Assembly: GCA_015679605.1 (NCBI GenBank)
Contig: JAAAVE010000531.1
Location: 1-17,434 of the forward strand
From: Podila epigama
Lineage: Eukaryota; Mortierellomycota; Mortierellomycetes; Mortierellales; Mortierellaceae
Direction of reading: 5' to 3'
Length of the DNA: 17,434 bases
In this document: positions 1 to 7,300 of the stretch, in pieces
Layout: each line of letters begins with the position of its first letter
How positions within the stretch are numbered: position 1 is the stretch's first letter
The notes under the pieces: model-generated
What the model saw: the letters and a program-made list of their open reading frames with translations, nothing else
Databases searched by the model: none
What the model was told of the DNA's origin: nothing
Translations under genes and position numbers: made by a program

Positions 1-88
1 TTGCCACACAAACAAACCAAAAAAAAAAAATGGACCGTGTCTGGGCCTACACACCCGAGGTCTAATCTTCCGGCAACACCAACAACAG

Positions 89-173
89 TATCAACCCCAA
101 CCTTGGACTGGACCTGATTCAATTGCAACCTACAAGTGCTGTGCTCACCAATCGTGAGCTGGACTATGAATGA
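89..173 (+). CDS. probable terminal exon of a + strand gene (5' part outside window)
   Basis: The frame ending in TGA at 171-173 reads like a natural protein C-terminus, ending NPNLGLDLIQLQPTSAV... then NRELDYE, and has none of the low complexity of the DNA around it. Traced upstream, the frame stays open past position 3 except for one in-frame TAA at 63-65. That stop disappears if an intron ends at the AG at 87-88, which lies about 25 bases after a branch-like CTAAT (62-66 region). AATAAA at 330-335 would be a polyadenylation signal on the same strand. The alternative is that the gene ends at the TAA at 63-65 with a C-terminus of MDRVWAYTPEV. Function cannot be told from so short a piece. 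Confidence 0.4.
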
Positions 174-329
174 TTTCCAAAGACATTCTTGACTTTCCTT
201 TTATTTATTGTGTAAAAAAAATTATAATTTCATTGCATGCACACTACCGTTGTCATGGCTCCCATCTCTTGCTCCATGTAGCTTGACAAGTTGTAAGACC
301 AATGCCTCTCCCCATGGCAAAAAATGAGA

Positions 330-335
330 AATAAA
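330..335 (+). promoter_or_regulatory. candidate polyadenylation signal AATAAA
   Basis: A perfect AATAAA sits about 160 bases after the TGA at 171-173, followed within a few bases by an A-rich stretch. The spacing suits a fungal 3' UTR and supports a + strand gene ending at the left edge. The region is A-rich, so a chance match is possible. Confidence 0.35.
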
Positions 336-889
336 GCAACAAAAAAAATATTATATACTTTGAGCTGCTCAGATTAGGAAAGGGACATTGCGGGGTACCT
401 GACAACGTCTCATCCACACCTCTTTTGGTGCAGACCGCGTTTTACCGTGACAAACGATATGTACAAGCATGCACGTACACTCTCTCTCACCGCCACTCGC
501 GTTCTTTGTCATTTTGCCAGAGTCAGCTTCCAGTCGAGACGCATACCTGTTCGCTAACCACGGTCATCGCCATGAAGTAGTTCTATCCTTGAATATAGAC
601 CTGGTCAAGGGGACCCAACATCCTGGCTTGCACACATCCTTGCACACATCTTCGCATACCCTTTTGGTGCCATCTCGTTACCCATGGTAAAAGGAGAGTG
701 ACGACTTGTGCTCCGACTGTTATATTTGTGGGGATACAATGGTGATGATGATGATTTTTTTTTTCAACGACACCTTGTTGGCAAAACTTTCCCATGGTCA
801 TCTTTGTGAAAAAAAAAAAGATATGTCCGGATTGTACAACGGTGTGGGCTGTGCTTGCATGACGGAAAGACTCGGATCCAGCTTGGCTC

Positions 890-918
890 ACTTTACGCAC
901 GGTAATCGTGCGTAAAGT
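890..918. repeat. perfect 12-bp inverted repeat (hairpin) with 5-base loop
   Basis: Arm ACTTTACGCACG (890-901) is the exact reverse complement of 907-918, with loop GTAAT between. It lies outside any gene. A palindrome this long in mixed-composition DNA is unlikely by chance locally and could be a protein-binding site, a transcript hairpin or a decayed mobile-element end. Confidence 0.85.
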
Positions 919-934
919 ACATTCTTGAATGTAC
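917..934. repeat. second 8-bp inverted repeat abutting the first
   Basis: GTACATTC (917-924) and GAATGTAC (927-934) are exact reverse complements separated by TT. The left arm shares two bases with the previous hairpin, so both form one 45-base block of dyad symmetry. Confidence 0.8.
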
Positions 935-1220
935 ATCACAAGGACAACTGAGGCCTTTTGCCGCTTTGTGTATGCTACACCCTACATAACGCCAATGGTT
1001 TCCCACCCTCAGATATTGAAGACTACCACGACACGACGTGCCACTTTGTTCGGGTGACAGTGCGGGAACACCCAAAAGGAGAAAAACACAAAGAGAGAGA
1101 GAGAGAAAGAGGGAGGAAAAAAAAACTCTCTTTGTCATCCATGCATGTCTTTTGTGTATCGCATGCATTGTACGGCGCCCACAATCCAAACGATGTTCAA
1201 CCTTTTGGGTTTATGACAAT

Positions 1221-1270
1221 GGGGGGGGGGGGGGGGGTGGTTCTTTTTTTAAAAAAAAAAAAAAAAAAAA
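1221..1270. repeat. long homopolymer block: G17, then T7/A20
   Basis: Seventeen G at 1221-1237, a short spacer, then seven T directly followed by twenty A (1251-1270). Low-complexity intergenic DNA. Exact lengths are prone to sequencing and assembly error. Confidence 0.85.
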
Positions 1271-1551
1271 ACTCTATTCACACTGACTGCAACGCTTCGT
1301 TGTCAATGGGTTTGTATTAAGAACATGATTCGAGCCCATCACGAGTCCATAAAAAGAAAAAAGAGAATAGCATCATGCTCAACAAGAGAACAAAATGCTT
1401 GGACCAGGTTTGCACTTTGTGCACAATTTTTTTTTACAAGTTTGAACAATCCATGCATGGAATCAATACAAAGAAATACATGAAATCAAGAAATCGAGAA
1501 ATCCTTTAATTCCTGCACCAATTTAATACCAAGAAAGAAAGTAAAATCACC

Positions 1552-1701
1552 ATGCAGAAAATCGTTCAGCCATGGCATCCACCAACGCAGAGACACCATC
1601 AACTCAAACCGGTCAAGCCGTCGCGACTTCGCCACTCCATGTCCCCGAGGTCTTTGCTCAGATCGCACTGTACTTTGATCAGCACACCCTCGTGCAAATG
1701 A
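1552..1701 (+). promoter_or_regulatory. candidate overlapping upstream ORF of the F-box gene
   Basis: The ATG at 1552, in context CACCATGC, lies only 20 bases before the main ATG at 1572 and in another frame. Its 49-codon frame overlaps the main coding region and stops at the TGA at 1699-1701. If the transcript begins upstream of it, it would compete for initiation. Further upstream, ATGs at 1453 and 1480 share one short frame closing at 1509. Effects on translation are inference; the transcription start is unknown. Confidence 0.4.
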
Positions 1702-4103
1702 TCCAAGTCTGTCGCGAATTCCATCAAGTCTGCATTCCGTTACTCTGGCACACAGTCCGATTTGATTTCGACTATTATGAGGAGGAATCGCCTTGGACAA
1801 CCGATAAGGGCTTTCGTCTCGGCTTTTTGCGCCATGGTCGTTGGATCGAAAAACTCTCCTTGGAAGGGAATTTGATCCAGGATGGTGACCTCGAACTCGT
1901 GGCCGAAAACTGCCCTCGACTCAAGGAACTTGACCTCAGTCGAACCAACGTCACGGCAGAGACCCTCCAGGTCCTCATCCATAGCGACCCTTACAAGACC
2001 GATCCTACTTTTCATAAAAAACGCAAGCGAGGCGACACAGAGGGTGACAATGCAGATGATGAAGAAGGCGATGACGACGAGGATTTGGATTTGAATGAAA
2101 GGATGGCCAAATACCGCCGCGAGTCCTTGACAGAGACCGAGACGGAAATCGAGCCTGATAGTCAGTATGAAAGCATTGGGTTCGATCCATCATCCTCTGA
2201 CCAGGCAGGGGATGACCACGATGCAGCCGGCCCTATTGTTCAGAAAGGAAGCAACGCAAAGACTTCTTCTTCTTCTTCTGCCTCCTACGCCACCCACCGC
2301 ATCCCCATCCACCGTCTCTCGGGCACAACGCGCCCTGCGAAATTCAAAGGAACCGTCACTCGTTTCCCCTTCCAACTGAAGGCCGTCCTCCTCGACCAGT
2401 GCTCACGGCTGAATGGCAATAAGGCACTCAAGATCCTGCAAAGACTTGGCCCGCAACTCGAGGAATTATCGCTTGATCATGTCATTGATCTGGACGACAC
2501 AGAGATCATTGCGTTTATGAGGCATTGCCCAAATCTTGTCTCTCTCTCCCTACGTGGTTGTAACGTCACAGACAGATTCCTGAGCCTGTTGACCACAGAC
2601 AGCTCCCTCAAGGATATGCTCCAAACACTGAGTCTCGATGTCTCTCAGGTCACTGGTAGTGGTCTGACTATGGTAGCCAGGGAATGCCGCAAGCTAAAGA
2701 GAATTGCGTGTACAGACACAGTCGGTATTACTTCCGCAGTGTTACTTGCATTTACGCAACCTTCAGACACTAGAGCGCCACCCAGGACACTGATCACCAC
2801 TACCACCACCGCCGCCGCCGATATTAGTCTCCGTCCGTCAGTCTTTACAGTCAACACGGCTCTGACCCACATCTCTTTCAACCACACTGACAAGGTTGAT
2901 TCAGCAGCATTCACGACTTTGTTCCAGTACGCCACCGAGCTCCAATCGATTCAAGTGCCCAACTCCAAAATCAAGGATGACGCATTGATCATGCTCGCTG
3001 AAAATTATGTAAGACGATTGGAACGTCTCGGCTTGCGCGCACCAGCATCCTGGGTAAAGCATGTGCAGCAACTACAGGCAGTACCTTCTCTCACATCGGT
3101 TACATCCTCCTCTTCCACATCATCCTCCGATTCTACTACAACTGCAACAGCAGCAGGCACACGAAACATTTTACCAAAGCATATCCCCGGCGGTCTCCAA
3201 TCCCTGAATCTCAATGGATGTCATGACATCACGAATCGTGGAATGCGAGCTATTGGACGTGCATGTGTCGGTCTCCGACATCTCAACATCTCTGACTGCC
3301 CACATCTGTCACTGGAACTATTCCTTGGACCATGGGCCATGAATGGACTCCGCGTCCTTCAAATGCAGGATATGATCTTGGTGGTCGATGGAAAGGGTCG
3401 TCGTGAGGAAGTCTTGGAGGAAAAACTGGATCGAGCCAGGTTCCCTCTCGATCTCCATGCCATCACCAGAAAGGATGTCACAGCCTGTTCTAAACGCCCC
3501 GTGCGGTGGCCCGTGACTCAATCCTACAAAGACATCGAGATGCAAGCCCAGGGCTTCTTCTCTCTTGATGAAATGTTTGGAATGGAAGAGTCAGACGAGC
3601 ATGGACTAAGAAGATTTACTCCAGGCTCTGCCGCGCGATGGAAGTTACAACGGCCATCTGCCGTGAAAGCAGAGCACCTGGCCATTCTACGCTCGTTCTA
3701 CAAGTTTTTGGGTAGGTGTTGGGACCTGGAGGTACTGGACATGTGCAACGTAGGGTTTAATGTTTCTCTCAAACATGGTTTGGATCAGGTGTTGCCAGCA
3801 TTACAACACAACTTGGTCCAATGGCGTCTGGTCAACCATGTATTGCTGCCCACCTTGGACGATGAGTTCCTGGCATGGCTCGGATGTCATTTCGGGTATG
3901 GTGAGGAACTGAACTGGAAGAAGGGTCAAAAGAGCAAGGCCACGACCGCCAAGAACAAGGACACAACCGCGGTGAAAAAACGTGTGTCCAAACTCAAGTA
4001 CTTTAGCATGTCAGATCTTGTCCTTGAAGGCATTGAAAGCAACGAGGTGTACGAATGGGTCATGGAACAGATCCCGAATTTTGACATTGTCTATCACAAT
4101 TAA
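1572..4103 (+). CDS. F-box / leucine-rich-repeat protein, 843 aa
   Basis: Probable substrate-recognition subunit of an SCF-type E3 ubiquitin ligase. Residues about 22-64 match an F-box: Pro-Glu-Val start, hydrophobic spacing, FDQHTLVQMIQVCREF, and the closing PLLWHTV typical of fungal F-box proteins; this part would bind Skp1. Degenerate leucine-rich repeats of the N-C-P-x-L-x-x-L-x-L type follow at about 91-137, 268-395, 425-490, 540-600 and 712-770, the likely substrate-binding surface. An acidic, Ser-rich linker with basic KKRKR (149-153) spans about 140-260, and Ser/Thr runs lie near 405-416 and 508-528. The gene is one open frame without introns. The start ATG at 1572 has good context (CAGCCATGG). 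Length suits the large F-box/LRR families of Mucoromycota. The substrate cannot be inferred. It converges on the IPT-ankyrin gene. Confidence 0.85.
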   Translation: MASTNAETPSTQTGQAVATSPLHVPEVFAQIALYFDQHTLVQMIQVCREFHQVCIPLLWHTVRFDFDYYEEESPWTTDKGFRLGFLRHGRWIEKLSLEGNLIQDGDLELVAENCPRLKELDLSRTNVTAETLQVLIHSDPYKTDPTFHKKRKRGDTEGDNADDEEGDDDEDLDLNERMAKYRRESLTETETEIEPDSQYESIGFDPSSSDQAGDDHDAAGPIVQKGSNAKTSSSSSASYATHRIPIHRLSGTTRPAKFKGTVTRFPFQLKAVLLDQCSRLNGNKALKILQRLGPQLEELSLDHVIDLDDTEIIAFMRHCPNLVSLSLRGCNVTDRFLSLLTTDSSLKDMLQTLSLDVSQVTGSGLTMVARECRKLKRIACTDTVGITSAVLLAFTQPSDTRAPPRTLITTTTTAAADISLRPSVFTVNTALTHISFNHTDKVDSAAFTTLFQYATELQSIQVPNSKIKDDALIMLAENYVRRLERLGLRAPASWVKHVQQLQAVPSLTSVTSSSSTSSSDSTTTATAAGTRNILPKHIPGGLQSLNLNGCHDITNRGMRAIGRACVGLRHLNISDCPHLSLELFLGPWAMNGLRVLQMQDMILVVDGKGRREEVLEEKLDRARFPLDLHAITRKDVTACSKRPVRWPVTQSYKDIEMQAQGFFSLDEMFGMEESDEHGLRRFTPGSAARWKLQRPSAVKAEHLAILRSFYKFLGRCWDLEVLDMCNVGFNVSLKHGLDQVLPALQHNLVQWRLVNHVLLPTLDDEFLAWLGCHFGYGEELNWKKGQKSKATTAKNKDTTAVKKRVSKLKYFSMSDLVLEGIESNEVYEWVMEQIPNFDIVYHN

Positions 4104-4360
4104 AAAAAAAAAAAAAAGCCAAGTTTTCTTTTACCAATGTCCCATATTCAACAAGAGATAGTATTTCAACAGGAGACAGTTTTCAACAAGAGATAGTAGT
4201 ATGAAATATAAAAAAAGTCATTTATGTAAAATTACAAGAACAAGGAACAAGAAGAAAAGTGATTTCTTTGTTCTACTTTCCGAAAAGAGAAGAAAACCAA
4301 AAGGGTGGTATGAATGAAAAAAATAAAAAAATAAAAAGTCAGAGATCCCCTTCCTCCTTT
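4104..4360. other. convergent 3' region between the F-box and IPT-ankyrin genes
   Basis: Only 257 bases separate the two stop codons, so the 3' UTRs probably abut or overlap. AATAAA-like signals on the + strand (within 4320-4338) could serve the F-box gene. No clear AATAAA is seen on the - strand for the opposing gene. A 15-base A run follows the F-box stop, and a triple repeat lies at 4148-4197. Confidence 0.6.
4148..4197. repeat. 17-bp imperfect tandem repeat, three copies
   Basis: Three adjacent copies of TTTCAACAAGAGATAGT. The outer copies are nearly identical and the middle one differs at two positions (AGGAGACAGT). They lie in the presumed F-box 3' UTR. This could be a duplicated binding site or simple slippage. 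Confidence 0.75.
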
Positions 4361-7300
4361 CTACTTGCGTAGCATGGTCAAGGGATTCCACTTGATCCGA
4401 CTACTTGATGACGAGACTTGGTCAGAACTTGAAGAAAGTTGCTCAGACAATGCCTGGACATCGCGCCACAACGGCCGCATCTCGGCTGGCAATTTGGCAA
4501 GTGTCGAATCCGCTGGGGATGAGGATGGGAAGGATGAAGACGGTTTCGCAGTGTCATCAACAATACCGCTCATTCGTTTCCACCATCCGTCCGCCGTTGC
4601 TGTCGATAGCTCCTTTGCAAGGGCCTTGCGCTTCACTTGGCCACTCTCACCGAGCCAGCCTTCCAAGAGACGGATTGCCTCTTGCTTGCGCTCCTCCTTT
4701 CTACGGACCATGCTTGCGCTCTGCGCTGCGGGCACCTGTTGGCCAGCTTGACCCGATGACTCGCCCTTGGACGCTTTGGCCCATCGGATGGCATCCTTGA
4801 TGTTGGCCTCGTCATTGAGCAACAAGTCATTTTCAATCATCCACTTGAGCGAGTTGATTCGACCATAATAGGCTGCATAGGCAAGAGCTGTTCCATGTGG
4901 GTAAGCATCTTTGGAGCTCTTAAGCCTAGAATCTGCACCTCGACTGTACAGCTCCTGCACCATCAGCGGGCAATCCCGACCTGCAAGCAGACGCATCAAC
5001 GCTGTCTCCTTCCAGTGGTTCTTGGCGTCCACGACAGCACCTCTGTCGAGCAAGAACCGCATCGCTGCCAAGACATCCTGCTCGTTTGCCTCTTGCTCCG
5101 CCTGGGGCACCACTATCCGCCAGTCATCTTGTGACAGACCACCCTCTTCGCACAATGTATGCAGCGCTGTCCGCTTATAGAATGAATCTGCACTGCTCAC
5201 CTGTGCACCGCGCATCACCAAGTACTCGACCAACTCATGGGGCTGGCTCGAGGCACAGGCACTGCTCAAGACCGACCGACCGTCAAACTTCCAGGGTGCA
5301 TTGATCAGGCTTGGGTCCTTCTCGAGATGATACCGGACAAGTTGCAGATTACCCTTCTTGGCGCACTGCCAAATGTTCTCCAAGCCCTTGGATGCGTGGG
5401 CTGCTGAAGGTCGTCCGCCCATCATTGTTCGAGACTGTGTCGAGGATGTGGCGGAAGGTGCCATCGTAGATACAGTTGGCGCCATAGACATCATACCTGT
5501 CGATTGGGTCGAAACGGTCGCGATCGATACCGGTCTGCGACTCCTTTGAGGCACCTGGCGAGGCTGGGAGACTGGAGCATGGATGGTTGTTGTTGATGCT
5601 GCTGTCGAAAGAGACGGGGCTGACGAAGAGGTTGTCATGGATAGGGATGGCGTCTGTTGAACAGTAATGGCATCGGAGGAGGTGGATCGAGTCATTGATT
5701 CTACAGACTCGTCTTCCTCTAGTATAGTTTCCTGTGACAATGGGCCTTGGAGCTCTGGCGCCTCGATGTCATTGGACAAGGTTGCCTCGATTGTAGTCGA
5801 AGGAGCATGGACTTGGAGAGTGGATGGTGCGTGCGTGAGCGAGGCAAGGTCCACTCCGCACAGGTCCATGAGCAATGCGCTCATTTCCGAGGTGGGTCGG
5901 AGCGTGAGAGCACCCAAGCGCTCGTATGAAAGCATGGATCCTGCATGCAAGAGAGCACTTGTGATATCGACATTGTTGGTGTAGATGGCATAGTCCAATG
6001 CGGTGAGTCCAGCGTCGTCCTCGATGTCGAGCTCGATTCCTTCCTCGATCAAGAGATTGACGCCAGCTTGGTAACCGAGGAGCACTGAATTGTGGAGCAT
6101 GGTCGATCCGTTGGACTGGCTCTGACTGGAGATGTCGACGGAGGAGGGTAGGCCGGCAAGGCGTTCCATCAAGGCCAGATAAGAGCCAGCATCACCGCCC
6201 TCGCTGTCAGACTGAACTAGATTGCGCAAAAGTTGCTCCATGTCGCTCTGAGCCTGCTCATCTGTGAACTCGTAGGTCTTGTCTGTAGCGATATAGCTCT
6301 CGTTATGATAGAGCCACAATCTCACGGACTCGGTGTGGGGGTATCGGGGAGTTGTACACTCGATGTAGAAGGGGTTGATGTCGATGACAGTGCCAAGTTC
6401 TCGGCCAAACACGGGGGTCATGCCACGTGCAAAGTTCTGGCCAATGATGATGACGTGGTTCTCACGACAGATGGGACCCTTGCGAGGTTCCATGCTTTTG
6501 ATGGTCGGGGGTAGGTCAGTATCGAGAAGGGGTGGGGTCATGGGTGGGTCTTCGCGGCGCTTCTTGACCGGGCCAGTTTCATACTGGGCCATGGAAGAGG
6601 ATGGTGAGTTGGGTGGGCTTGACGACGCCGTCTTGGCTGGCGAAGGTGGACCAGCACTGCTTCGCTCATGCAACTGCGGTGAGTGCGATTTCCTAACGAT
6701 AGCACGTGAGGGAGAGCACATGATATGAGATAGATTTATAGTTTGTTAGCTTTGTGCATTAAGGGATCCCTTTTTTTTGTTCTGTTGCCTTTTTTCATTT
6801 CTACAACTTACAATGCTTTTTCGGCCGTCTTGTTGGCAATGCGGGTACCCTTGTCACGACCGTGACTGGCGTAGATTTCGACTTCGTCACTGCGGCCACG
6901 GTACACAAGTAGGGGCTCGGACTGGTACTGGGTCATACTGGAGAGTTCGACTTGGAAACTAAACTTTGTGCCGGGGCCGCGATGATGAGAGGTGCTTGCG
7001 CACCAGGCAGAAGCAATCAGCTTGACCTGGCCATCTCGCAGAGTGACCATGCCGTTCTCATCAATCATAGGCTTGCCGTTGACACCTGGATGGAACCTCA
7101 AAATCTCGGGGGTCTTGTCTTTGCAACGGCCACAGGGGACGACCATGCGGTGCTCTGGCTCGAGGAAAGTGCAAAGTTTGAGCGAGAGCACATCTTCCTC
7201 CTGGGCACTTGTAGGAAGCGACATTGCCTCGGCGGAGCGTTTACCAGAGGCGTTGAGTCCTATCCGTCCGTTGCTGTCAGCTTTGCAGGGCAGAACAATG

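Larger units (their letters stand above)
174..1571. other. intergenic region and F-box gene promoter, no supportable gene
   Basis: About 1.4 kb between the left-edge gene and the F-box gene. Open frames here translate to simple-sequence residues (Phe, Lys, Arg/Glu runs, poly-Gly) and have no coding character on either strand. It holds two adjacent inverted repeats (890-934), a GA-rich tract (about 1090-1117), a 17-base G run, a 20-base A run, and a cluster of upstream ATGs just before the F-box start. I see no clear TATA box. Confidence 0.6.

Noticed and set aside
2170-2190. tRNA B-box-like GGGTTCGATCC
   Set aside because: It lies inside the F-box coding region, with no A box or acceptor stem around it.
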